DNA from: Eleginops maclovinus
Taxonomy: Eukaryota > Chordata > Actinopteri > Perciformes > Eleginopidae
Direction of reading: 5' to 3'
Assembly (NCBI RefSeq): GCF_036324505.1
Contig: NC_086355.1
Location: forward strand, 24,920,518-24,984,517
DNA length: 64,000 bases
In this document: positions 47,023 through 60,229 of the stretch, piece after piece
How positions within the stretch are numbered: the first letter of the stretch is position 1
How the letters are laid out: every line of letters begins with the position of its first letter
Made by a program: the position numbers and the translations under genes
The notes under the pieces: model-generated
What the model saw: only the letters and a program-made list of their open reading frames with translations
Told to the model about the DNA's origin: nothing
The model's database searches: none

Positions 47023-48293
47023 CTTGAATGACAGAGGCTGTGTGATCCTCCATGCTGTGTGCAAAATATACGTATGTAAAAGGAGAATGTATGTGTGTGA
47101 GAGGACCAGTATGAATTACGGCCAGTACGGCCCCTCATAGTTAACCCGCAAGCTACCTCGCTAACCGCTAATCCTGCTTCATTATACAGTCTTCTGGACT
47201 CCACTGTAGTAATGTGCAATAAATCTTTCCCAATAAACTTGTCAACATTTCTCTGTGTGTTCCTGTGTCCTTAGTGCAATTTCTTCATTAGGTTGCGTTT
47301 GTGTTACCTCCTTTACACAAAACGTGCCCTGTCAGCTATGACGGTGGGGATCAAAGAATGAATCAAAGCTTTGAGAGGTGAGGTTCACCATTCACAATGG
47401 TTCAAACGCCTTTATCACACTAGCAGAGCAATCTTTACTTTAAAAAAAAAACATAACGCAACACTACTACTAACAATTCTGCTATCAGCGCCATTGGTCC
47501 AGCAGAGAGTCGATATTTTGGCTCTGAACAATTTGTGACCAGTGCTGGTTTAGTGCTGTTGTTCAGGTTAGTCATTGGCCCGGGCGGAAAACTCCGACAG
47601 CAGCGGCCCTCTAGTGGCAATTGAAAATATGACAGGAGCAAAGGCGGAAAGTCAGTTTGCATAGTGGTAAGTGAGAGATATCTGAGTGGAGGCGTTGAAG
47701 GAGGTTGGATGAGTTGCACAAACACACAACTTTCAAAAACTAGGCCACTGTTCTTGTTTATTATAAAACCAAGAGTAAAAGTTGACTAACTTTAACTTAC
47801 AATGTTAATTAAAGCTTAGGTAGGTTTGGAGAAGCCAGCAAGAGTAAACAAGATTACGAATTGATCTAACAAAAAACCGAGCCCAGAGTTACCAATGAAG
47901 GTAGTAGCACTATCATGTAAATGGAAGCTAGTTAATGCAGAACTAAAAGGGAGGCAGGTAAATAACGAAAGGCAAGCTAAAAAGTGAAGCTGGTACAAAC
48001 ACGGGTGAAATGAAACTAAGGGAGCAGGCCAAGGTTATGAAAAGGAACAAAGGCAGCAAACATAAAACAAAAAACAAAGCAGGATAGTATGAGAAACACA
48101 GGCAGCAAATCCACAGAGGAAACACGGAATAATCCAGGGATGAAGAGACAGGAAACACTGGGATATATAAACATAGCACTAATCACATAGACGACAGCTG
48201 GAGAGGGTAGGCATAAAATACCAGGTTCAAAGGTTTTATTTGTCATATGCACAGCAGATACAGCATATATGTTATAGTATATATATATATATA

Positions 48294-49896
<1,603 letters not shown>

Positions 49897-50010
49897 TATA
49901 TATATATATATATATATATATTACAATAATGCAAAAATTAGACAAGAACATTTACAATAACAACAATAAGGATGTAAAATATATACATATGTAGAATAAA
50001 TTGAAAGTAT

Positions 50011-51800
50011 CTAAATGTCCTTTATTATCCTACTTGCCTTCTTCCTACACCACTGGGTGTAGAGGTCCTCCATGGATGGCAGCTCCGTCCTGGTGATGTG
50101 CTGAGCAGTTTTCACCACCCTCTGTAGAGTCTTACGATTGAGGGCGGTGCAACTGCCATACCAGGCGGTGATGCAGCCAGTCAGGATACTCTCGATGGTG
50201 CACCTGTAGAAGTTGCAGAGTATCCTGGAGTCCATGTTGAACTTCCGCAGCCTGCGGAGGAAGAAGAGCCGCTGTCGAGCTGTCTTGGATATGACCCTGG
50301 TGTGATGTGTCCATGTCAGGTCCTAACTGATGTTTACCCCGAGGTACCTGAAGCTGCTGACTCTCTCCAGAGGAGTCCTGTTGATGGTGATGGGTGTGTG
50401 TGCCTCTCTCTGCCTCTTCCTGTAGTCCACAATCAGCTCCTTTGTTTTGCTGACGTTGAGATTGAGGTTGTTGTCCTGGCAACAAGATGTCAGGGCTCTG
50501 ACCTCCTCTCTGTACGCCGTCTCATCGCCGTCTGTGATCAGGCCGATGACGGTCGTGTCGTCAGCAAACTTGATGATGGTGTTGGAGCTGTGTGTGGCCA
50601 CGCAGTCGTGCGTGAACAGGGAGTAGAGGAGAGGGCTGAGCACACAACCCTGAGGGGCTCCGGTGTTGAGGGTCAAGGTGGAGGATGTGATGTTCCCCAT
50701 CCGCACTGCCTGGGATCTGCCTGTCAGGAAGCTCAGGATCCAGTCACAGAGGGCGCTGTTGAGCCCAAGGTCCCTGAGCTTAATGATGAGCTTGGAGGGC
50801 ACAATGGTGTTGAATGCTGAACTGTAGTCAATGAACAGCATTCTCCCATAAGTGTTCCTCCGGTCCAGGTGGGAGAGGGCAGTGTGGAGGGTGAGAGAGA
50901 TTGCATCATCCGTGGACCTGTTTGCCCTGTAAGCAAACTGCAGGGGGTCCAGCAGGGATTCTGAGCCTTTTCCTAGTCAAGTCACCTGTTTCTAGCGTTG
51001 GAGTCCTTGTAGTTCGACTCCACCTTGTCCCTGTATTGTCTCGCACTGCTAATAGCTCTCCGGAGTGCATACCTGGAATTCCTCTACTCATCCAAATCAC
51101 CGCCGCTGTGCGCGATGGCCCGTGCTTTAAGTTTAGCTCGGACCTCGCCGTTTATCCAGGGTTTCTCATTTGAGAGTGTCCATACAGCAATCCGCGGCAC
51201 GACGTCATCGATGCATTGGCTGATGTAGCAAATGACCGCGTCAGTGTGTGTGTTTATATCGTCCTCCTCAAACACACACCACTCTGTGATGCCAAAGCAG
51301 TGGCGGAGAGCAGAGTCAGACTGCTCCGACCAACGCTGCACTGTCCTCGTCACAGGTCGGTCCCTCTTCAGCCTCTGCCGGTAAACGGGGAGCAGAAGAA
51401 GATATATGTGGTCTGACCTCCGAAGGGGGTGGTGGCTTTATATCCATGCCGGAAAGGAGTGTAAACATGGTCCAGTGTATTTCCACCGAGCGTGGGGCAG
51501 CTGACGTGCTGATAGTATTTCGGCAGGACTTTCTTCATGTTGGCTCTGTTAAAATCCCCGGCCACAATAAATGCGGCCTCTGGCCGAGAAGTCTCTGTCC
51601 TGTCGGTAATCCCATACAGCTCCTCCAGCGCTGTGTTGTTGTCAGCGTGCGGCGGAACATACACTGCTGTTAAAACAACAGATGTGAACTCCCTCGGCAG
51701 ATAAAAAGGCCGGCATCCGATCATGATGTGCTCTAGGCTGGGAGAACAGTCCGAAGAAATGATCTCCACATCTGAGCACCAGTTGTTGTTAATCATGAAG
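50011..51800 (-). pseudogene. Rex1-like LINE ORF2 remnant (copy 1)
   Basis: Keeps the endonuclease C-terminal part (FIVAGDFNRANMKK with the intact G-D-F-N motif; GGNTLDHVYTPF) and the RT palm ([49 protein letters not shown]). The two are joined by the internal deletion. A tag in place of ag near 50324 (cctaactga) also truncates the frame after FRYLGVNIS. Inactive. Confidence 0.85.
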
Positions 51801-52364
51801 CAGGTGATTACACACAGGTGGAAATAATCAGGGCGGGGCAAACAATCACAAAAGGTGGGAAAACATGAAGACGGGAAGTGAACCAAACAAGAGATATGTT
51901 TGCGGTGGAATTGTCAGTGTAGCTTAGGAAGGTTCCTAATGGAATGGAATGACCCGGGAGTACCTAAGTGGCAGCCATGATAAGAGCTGTTAAATTCTCT
52001 AGATGATAGGAAAGGAGCTTTGAAACTTCCTTTATAACCTCCTTAGCTTAGCGAACACTGAACCTTTCTTTAGGAAAGGAAAGGAGAAACAATGCTGTCA
52101 CACAATGCCTTGCGGCTGCAACATTTAACATGACAAAACATTCGGCCACTCACGGAAACAGCCGATCGTGAATGAGAAATGTGTATCATGAAAGTTATGG
52201 TGCTTATTAAGCAATTTAAAACGGATGCTATCACTTGCCAAAGTGCTTTGTTTTGAACGTTTAACACTATATTAATCAAAAGGAGAAATATGAACGTTAC
52301 TTTTTTACTGAAATTATCAAATAAAGTCAACATTTCTCAGTGTTTGTCACAAGGGTGACAAGCA

Positions 52365-53189
52365 TAACCCCCCTTTTCCACCGGGTCCGTCTGCGCCGCT
52401 TTACGTCTGCGCCGCGCCGAGCAATCGCGGCCACTCTAGTCAATGCGTGTGATTCCACCAGACACCAGAGCGTCCCAGAAGCGTCCCTGTAGCGTCTCGG
52501 CGCTGGGCTCCGCTGAAAATACGTGGTTAGTCTATTTTGGTCGAAGCATTGTGTTACCGTTCCGAGGCGTCTCTGCAAGGGTTCAATGGCAGTTCTGTAA
52601 TTTGTTGATGTGTGGTCAGTTCAGGGCCCAGGAGCGACAGAAGTTCATCCATCTGCTCTGCACTCATCCTAAAATATTGATGATGTCGTTGGCTGTCCAG
52701 CCTCAGCTCAGTCACAAGGTGATAAAAATCACCTTGTTGTCTCCTTTGCTGGTTGAGGGGGGTGCACCCAAAGCCGGCTCCTTGTCCTGCCCCCATCCCT
52801 CTTTAGTCTTTCAAGTAGGAAAAGAAATACCAGTGTTCTCCTCCTGTGTACAGGCACTGTGTGTAAATGATATAGAATTATTTTGATGATGAATGCATTT
52901 TTTTTACAACTAAAATAAAGCAACACATCTTTCATTCATGTCGTTTATAACTGGACTATTACAACTATTATTAACGTTGTCTGTAGGCTACAACACAACA
53001 AATAAACCATTTCACTACATACAAATGTCCAGGAAATATGACCAAATAAACCATAACTGCGAGCCGTGCACGCAAGATGCTCCGCTTCTGAAACGCTCCA
53101 GGTGGGGTATGACGCCGTTCGGAGGTTGGAACAAAACCGTGGCGCAGACGGAATGCAACGCAGACGCACCCAGTGGAGTCCCGGGGTTA
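52365..53189. mobile_element. PIF/Harbinger-type element, internally deleted
   Basis: Left end taacccccc...ccaccgggtccgtctgcg; the right end, reversed, is ctaaccccggg...ccactgggtgcgtctgcg, a mismatched terminal repeat of about 35 bp. GC-rich ends differ sharply from the surroundings. It encodes only the N-terminal part of a HARBI1-like transposase. The target duplication is not clear. Confidence 0.6.
52554..52796 (-). pseudogene. HARBI1-like transposase fragment
   Basis: Minus strand gives GDFYHLVTELRLDSQRHHQY, then FRMSAEQMDELLSLLGPELT, matching the E-F-x-x-L-x-x-E-L-R-L-D...Y-F-R-M-x-x-x-x-F-D-x-L-L pattern at the start of Harbinger transposases of fish. The catalytic DDE domain is absent; the frame runs into the terminal repeat. 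Confidence 0.65.
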
Positions 53190-55469
53190 GTTTCAGTGCT
53201 CTATTTTCCGTGCAATACCAACCTAATGAAGAATGTGGCTTACTGTTGTCCACGTTCATAAACCATAAACAGCACCATCAGAGCACGCTGCAAAGTAGAT
53301 CCGCTTTCAGTAGTCCTGTACAGAAAACTGTAGTTCCCCTACAACAGACGTTAAAAACGTCTGCTGGAGCATCATGAATACCTCGGATATGTCAGTGCAG
53401 TCGGATTCTTTTGAAGCCGGGTCGTCTTTTCCTAAGTCCTTTTGAATTCTCCTATCCACTATTCCTTAACCCCGTGACGTTTCACACAGAGGTCAAGGAA
53501 TAGAGCATAGGAAGAGATGATAGGAGCTGATTTTTGGACAATTCAACCGTACCCAAGGAGAGTGTTTTTATAAAATAAAAAGGAAACAGAAAATACCAAA
53601 CATGAAGACAAGCACAAGTCGAACATCTCTTGTTAGCTTTGTAATAAGTCCATGCAATCATTAAATAAGATCTAAATGAAATGTTTAAACAACCTGATCA
53701 CAGTTCTGATCAAGATACCAGATTGTTTGTTTTTGTTGTCACAGCATTTGATTTATTGGTTGCTGTCAGGATGGCGATAACTCTTTAAGAAGAATGTAAA
53801 GGAAATGTTTCTAAAATATATTACCCATCCAAGCATTAAGCTTGTGCCATGTAGGCTAAATGTGTAACATACTTAACTTAGCTTATAAGATACTAGCTAA
53901 CTAGCTTTTCCTGAACCTAACTTAATAGCATTGTTTCCTAAACCAAACCCAGTGGTACGATAACATAATGAAGAATTACCTCGGGGGTTAACCTGGGGTG
54001 TTCAAATTAGACTTCAAAAGTGCCTGTCAGAATAAATATATGACAAATCCACAGTCAGAACCCCCCACCCCCCCAGGTTTCTCAACCTTGGCCTTCATAC
54101 AGCTGTCCTGGCCCAGCCTAAAATGAACATCTTCCTCCTCCCCATCTACATCAGCTTCCTTTCATCCTTTCGTCTATACTCCTCACTGACTCACTAACTT
54201 CAATAACATGCATGTCCTAATGAATTAAAATAGACACTCTGATACTCTTTTACAATCTGCACAGAAGGCTATAGAGCCCAAGAAAAATTGGAATAAGTTC
54301 TACGGAAATCTTTGACGCAGCAGTATAGTAGAGCAGGTGGGGGCATGATTATGATGAATTCATAAGACAACTGCAGACATTGGAGCAGCAGCAGGCCATT
54401 ACTCTCCATAGACTCAGGCTGTCACTTTGATGATGAACACATCTGCCGCGTCCATCTCAGGAGGAGATAGCACCTCTAAAACTCTGCTGTCTCATTCTCA
54501 TCGAGCACACAGAGCTCATTATCAGGCCTGCTTAGTTCAGCGACACGGAGATGTTCCCCCGGCCATCGAATTATAGAATGTAACAGCGGGGAAGACACAT
54601 AGTTCGATTTGCAACAAGCAATTTCACCGGTATTGGACACAGGAACAGCAATGTGTTTTTTGGGTGATAAATGAAACGTGTTACATGTCCTGTTATACTG
54701 TAACTACTTCCCAGAAACATCCAACTCTAATGCAGTTCCTTCCGATGGAAAAGCAGCAGCTGCCAATCTCAGGAACCAAGGCTTATGTGGTGAAGTTAAA
54801 CCCTGCAATCATCACTATATCTGCATCACAAAATGTTATTTTTACGGACATAGATTGGATTATACATTTGTTTGTACCAATGAGAAGTCAGCATTGGACT
54901 GTAGTCATAAAGAAGTGAGGGGGACTTGTAGAATGAGTTGTATCTAAATAAAAGAAGGAAGCAAATAAATGTCAGAATTAACCATTAATTAGACATTTTC
55001 CATTATAGCGTTGATTTTTAAAGCTAATAATGGTTAGGACTGATAATCCCCTGTGTAAGCACATTAATATGTTTGTACATTATAGTCATTAATAAAGAGG
55101 ATTATCACAGTTCTTTTGTGTTTTATTATCTTTATTATTAGCATAAATTTGTGCTATTTCCTCAGTGTACTGCTTTAATGTATGTGCATGATTTGTACAG
55201 TATGGAAACTAACGTTCCTCTGCAGACAGAAGTGCAGTCAGTAGGGAGTTAAACTGTGATAACTTTGAAATAAAGTCATGATTAATGAGGTCTATGGTGT
55301 ATGTAATCACACAGGGACCGTGCAGATTTCATATCGGGAGGCCGAATTCCACTGATGCAAGTAGTATCTAAATTATCAAGTTGCCGCTGACCGAGTTTAC
55401 AGGAATGTTGTTAACAAAATAATCATGTTTGCATTATGTAGTAACAGGGACAGCCACTCTGTTTATTAA
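53190..55469. other. Unassigned stretch
   Basis: 53430-53530 has gaattctcctatccactatt/gaatagagcataggaagaga phrases suggesting a MITE around the Harbinger element, with possible partner sequence at 51990-52085, but I could not pair the ends. 54660-54950 has a short open frame without family likeness. Nothing else seen. Confidence 0.35.
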
Positions 55470-56125
55470 TGTTGGAAGTTGGTATTAGTACAGTACCCTC
55501 TTTTGGCGGCAAGCGTAACTACAACGATTAAGCACATGGAGCTGCGCAGATAGAATTAGGAGGAAAAGAGAGAGGCACGTCAGACGACGGAGCGCAGCCT
55601 GGGCATAGTTGTGGCAGCGTGTCCTGTGAGTTTTGTGCTTCGCTGACCAAAAGTAAGTTATCACACTGGAATGGTAATTATTGAACATTTCATGGCATTT
55701 AAGTTGTTTTGGAGTTTGCTAACTAAGGTTGTTATTGAAATGTTGAGCTAAGCTACAGAAGCTAATGTTAGCATTATTTAGCTGTAGGCCTACTTGTTAT
55801 GTTTGGCAATGTTGGAAATCTCTAATCTTTAAATGACATACTAACCTATTTTATTGTAAGTCTAAGGAGCATTTGTAAAGTACATTCCATGTTATATTTG
55901 TAATGGTTTTATTAAAACCTGCCTGTATTTTGTATTTCTCTGTTAAAGACCACATACACTACACCTGCTCCATGGCTGTATTACTGGGCTGTTGTGTTGA
56001 TATTAATAATTAAAGGAAAGTAACCCCTATCAAAAATTGTGTGTGTTCTTACCGACACCCAAAGGCGTACGTCGCTCGGAGTGAAACCCTCCCATATACA
56101 GTCCTATCTGAATCCCCATTCAACA
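55470..56125. mobile_element. Possible solo LTR (656 bp)
   Basis: Ends TGTTGGAAGT...CCCCATTCAACA form a TGTTG/CAACA inverted pair. The flanking 5-mers attaa (55465-55469) and attac (56126-56130) match at 4 of 5. No clear poly(A) signal at the expected place, so this is tentative. Confidence 0.4.
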
Positions 56126-57529
56126 ATTACAATTAGCAAAGAAAAAGGTCCTGGTCTCTGTCTGACTTCTTAGTGTACTTGTCCCAAAAGTCCCAATGTC
56201 AAGAAGAAAGTCAGCCTTACGGTAATGGTGCTAGGCATTATGAAAAGAAATGTGATTGTAATTGTTTAAAAATGTTGATAAGAAGGTCATTATATCAACA
56301 ATAAAGCTGAAATACCATTTTGACAATAGACTTGAAATGTGCTAAATGGTAATCGGAGAATACACTTTAAAGATAAAAGTTGAAATTTAGAAAAACATCA
56401 AACTACTAGCCTTTGTGAATGTACTTAAAAGGTATATAAATAGTATATCACATCATTGAAGATGAAGGCAGTCTGCATAGAGAACACAACTTGTCTGTGA
56501 AGTGTTTTGCTCAATATACCAAACAGATCCCCCATTGTAGCATGTCTCATCCCCCTCTATCTCAGCCCTGTTCCTGAAGTGCTGATTCTGTGACTGTAGC
56601 TTTAAATGAACTAGCTGCTGCTGGCCACGCCCCTTTGGAGCTGCTGCTGGCCATGCCCCCTTGGAGCTGCTGCTGCTGGCCGTGCCCCTTTGGAGCTGCT
56701 GCTGGCCACGCCCCTTTGGAGTATCATGATCAGACATTCCGTTGTCCGGTAATTACCGGACATTGGCCGGGAAAATAAATAAATGTCCGAGAAAATGAAA
56801 TCTCACCGGTCAAAGTGTCCGTTTGAAATTGACTAATAATCCCTCTATCTAACTCAATTTGATTTTCAGAATAATACTACCATTTAGGCTAAGTCTAATG
56901 TAGTAACACAGTAGCCTATTAGAATAAAATAATTTAACCTAACAGGCCTACAAATACATCGGAAGGTGTATGGCGTGTGATTGGCCCACGAGCGTTTGCG
57001 TGCAGCAAAGATTCTACCGCGAAAAGCGTAAACATGACAACCACTTTGTTTATTGAATGCGGCTAGCGTCTTCTGCTAACAAACAAATAGGCTACGTCGG
57101 CTATTGTTAAAATATGGCCGGTCCCAGGCAGAGTAGCCTTAAAAGTTTTTTTCTGAAAGATGCGACGACTCCAGATGCGACTCACAAGAAAGGTGCTGCT
57201 GCTGCTGCTGCTGCTGATGATGACCGGTCTGTGCCTGTGCCAGATGTGCCGATTCCGCCTCCAGAGAAAAGGCAAAAGTCTCGGGTGTTTCGTTCCGATT
57301 GGGGTGAAAAGTTCACATGGCTGAGGTGTGAGGTTGTTAGCGGTAAAGAAACAATGGTTTCAAGGTTCCAAGGTTTCAAGGTTTTATTTGTCATATGCAC
57401 AGCAGATACAGCGTATATGTTGGCAATGAAAATCTTATGTCGCGTGCTCCTCCAACAACTCAACATACATGGTGCAAATAAGATAAATAAAATAGTGCAA
57501 AAAGAGAGAAGAATATTTACAATAACAAC

Positions 57530-57830
57530 AATAAAGATTTGAGGATGTGAAATATATACATATGTGGAATACATTGAGAGTATTTAAACACTTTACACTG
57601 TTGAATGAGGAGGTATGGACAGATGCATATATTACGTATAACAGATGTATATGGCAGATATGTATAATATATAGATATGTGTACTATAAACAGATATGTA
57701 TGGCAGATGTATATGGCAGATATGTACAATATATAGATATGTGTACTATAAACAGATATGTATGGCAGATGTGTATAATATACAGTATATATATATGTAT
57801 GTGTGTACTATAAACAGATGTGAGTAGACA
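57530..57830. repeat. AT-rich imperfect tandem repeats in the LINE 3' UTR
   Basis: Units of the type agatatgtatggcagatgta / ctataaacagatatgtatgg recur four to five times between 57650 and 57820, downstream of the LINE stop. The other LINE copy has a (TA)n tract here instead, where Tc1-B inserted. Confidence 0.8.
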
Positions 57831-57840
57831 TTCACACAGC

Positions 57841-60229
57841 TCAGGAGTTCAGCAGTCTTACAGCCTGTGGTATAAAACTGTCTCTGAGTCTGGTGGTCTT
57901 GGTCCGGATGCTGCGGTACCGTCTGCCAGACGGCAGCAGACAGAACATATTGTTGCTGGGGTGATGGGGGTCCTTTAATATCCTACCGGCCTTCTTCCTA
58001 CACCGCTGGGTGTAGAGGTCCTCCATGGATGGCAGCTCCGTCCTGGTGATGTGCTGAGCAGTTTTCACCACCCTCTGTAGAGTCTTACGGTTGAGGGCGG
58101 TGCAACTGCCATACCAGGCGGTGATGCAGCCAGTCAGGATACTCTCGATGGTGCACCTGTAGAAGTTGCAGAGTATCCTGGAGTCCATGTTGAACTTCCG
58201 CAGCCTGCGGAGGAAGAAGAGCCGCTGTCGAGCCGTCTTGGATATGACCCTGGTGTGATGTGTCCATGTCAGGTCCTCACTGATGTTTACCCCGAGGAAC
58301 CTGAAGCTGCTGACTCTCTCCACAGGAGTCCCGTCGATGGTGATGGGTGTGTGTGCCTCTCTCTGCCTCTTCCTGTAGTCCACAATCAGCTCCTTTGTTT
58401 TGCTGACGTTGAGATGGAGGTTGTTGTCCTGGCACCAAGATGTCAGGGCTCTGACCTCCTCTCTGTACGCCGTCTCGTCGCCGTCTGTGCTCAGGCCGAT
58501 GACGGTCGTGTCGTCAGCAAACTTGATGATGGTGTTGGAGCTGTGTGTGGCCACGCAGTCGTGCGTGAACAGGGAGTAGAGGAGAGGGCTGAGCACACAA
58601 CCCTGTGGGGCTCCGGTGTTGAGGGTCAAGGTGGAGGATGTGATGTTCCCCATCCGCACTGCCTGGGATCTGCCCGTCAGGAAGCTCATGATCCAGTCAC
58701 AGAGGGCGCTGTTGAGCCCAAGGTCCCTGAGCTTAATGATGAGCTTGGAGGGCACAATGGTGTTGAATGCTGAACTGTAGTCAATGAACAGCATTCTCAC
58801 ATAAGTGTTCCTCTGGTCCAGGTGGGAGAGGGCAGTGTGGAGGGTGAGGGAGATGGCATCATCCGTGGACCTGTTTGCTCTGTAGGCAAACTGCAGGGGG
58901 TCCAGTGAGTCAGGGAGGGAGGAGGTGATAAAAGTTTTGACTAACCGCTCAAAGCACTTCATGATGATGGAGGTGAGTGCAACTGGGCGGTAGTCATTGA
59001 GGCAGATGGGTTTTGTCTTTTTGGGGACAGGGACAATGATGAACTTTTTAAAACATGTGGGGACTACAGACTGGAGCAGTGACCTATTGAAAATGTCTGT
59101 GAACACATCTGCCAGCTGAACTGCACACACCTTGAGAGCACGGCCAGGGATGCCATCAGGTCCAGGAGCCCTGTGTGTGTTGATCCTTTTCAGAGATCTA
59201 CACACATCTGCACTGGTTAAAACCAGTGAGCAGGGATCCTGGGCCTTTTGTGCCTCCACAGCCGGGGGCTTCTCAAAGCGTGCATAAAATGTGTTCAGTT
59301 CATCTGGGAGAGATGCAGACACTTCCTCAGCACCACTCGTTGTCCTTTTGTAGTCTGTTATTGTTTTTAGTCCAGGCCACATATTTCTGGCATTGGAGCC
59401 CTTGTAGTTCGACTCCACCTTGTCCCTGTATTGTCTTTTCGCACTGCTAATAGCTCTCCGGAGTGCATACCTGGAATTCCTGTACTCATCCAAATCACCG
59501 CCGCTGTGCGCGATGGCCCGTGCTTTAAGTTTAGCTCGGACCTCGCCGTTTATCCAGGGCTTCTCATTTGGGAATGTCCGTACAGTAATCCGCGGCACGA
59601 CGTCATCGATGCATTTGCCGATGTAGCAAATGACCGCGTCAGTGTGTGTGTTTATATCGTCCTCCTCAAACACACACCACTCCGTGATGCCAAAGCAGTG
59701 GCGGAGAGCAGAGTCAGACTGCTCGGACCAACGCTGCACTGTCCTTGTCACAGGTCGGGCCCTCTTCAGTCTCTGCCGGTAAACGGGGAGCAGAAGAAGA
59801 GATATGTGGTCTGACTTGCCGAAGGGGGGGCGGGGGAGGGCTTTATATCCATGCCGGAAAGGAGTGTAAACATGGTCCAGTGTATTTCCACCGCGCGTGG
59901 GGCAGCTGACGTGCTGATAGTATTTCGGCAGGACTTTCTTCATGTTGGCTCTGTTAAATTCCCCGGCCACAATAAATGCGGCCTCTGGCCGAGAAGTCTC
60001 TGTCCTGTCGATAATCCCATACAGCTCCTCCAGCGCTGTGTTGTTGTCAGCGTGCGGCGGAACATACACTGCTGTTAGAACAACAGATGTGAACTCCCTC
60101 GGCAGATAAAAAGGCCGGCATCCGATCATGATGTGCTCTAGGCTGGGAGAACAGTCCGAAGAAATGATCTCCACATCTGAGCACCAGTTGTTGTTAATCA
60201 TGAAGCAGACACCTCCTCCCTTGCTCTTG
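57841..60229 (-). CDS. Rex1-like LINE polyprotein, 5'-truncated but open
   Basis: An open frame of nearly 800 codons. N-terminal: the latter part of an APE-type endonuclease (GGGVCFMINNNWC; AGEFNRANMKK, where the usual G-D-F-N Asp is Glu; GNTLDHVY; SDHISLLL). Then a linker (ARNMWPGLKTITDYKRTTSG), followed by reverse transcriptase: [82 protein letters not shown] (F-A-D-D near 58511-58522), and FRFLGVNIS. A C-terminal segment ends SFIPQAVRLLNS. The frame stays open past 60229 into antisense hAT-2 up to 60540, so any apparent start there is an artefact. Family Rex1/CR1-like by these motifs. Confidence 0.88.

Larger units (their letters stand above)
44583..47143. mobile_element. DNA transposon remnant with about 60-bp terminal inverted repeats
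   Basis: The left end (gggccgtacaggccgtaatt...ctctcacacacatacattct, to about 44646) is repeated in reverse complement at the right end (about 47076-47138) with a few mismatches. Adjacent gttaactatga is also mirrored, so the true ends may be about 10 bp further out. It holds an integrase-type transposase fragment, the fold-back element and a (CA)n tract. Confidence 0.7.
57357..60229 (-). mobile_element. Rex1-like LINE copy 2, inserted in hAT-2
   Basis: 5'-truncated LINE, 3' end at 57357 with a GAAACC/TTGGAACC-type tail preceded by cagcagatacagcgtatatg. It lies exactly between codons of the hAT-2 transposase (after ATG at 57354-57356, before TTC at 60230). Any target duplication is at most 2 bp (TG). 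Confidence 0.92.

Noticed and set aside
46830..47053. ORFs of repeated Cys-Val or Thr-His
   Set aside because: Translation of the (CA)n microsatellite, not a gene.
50302..50820. 172-codon plus-strand ORF (and its partner at 58255-58773)
   Set aside because: Antisense shadow of the Rex1-like reverse transcriptase; the two are mirror images of the same RT segment.
54664..54947. Overlapping plus-strand ORFs of 84-89 codons
   Set aside because: No recognisable domain, no splice context, ordinary length for random AT-rich DNA.
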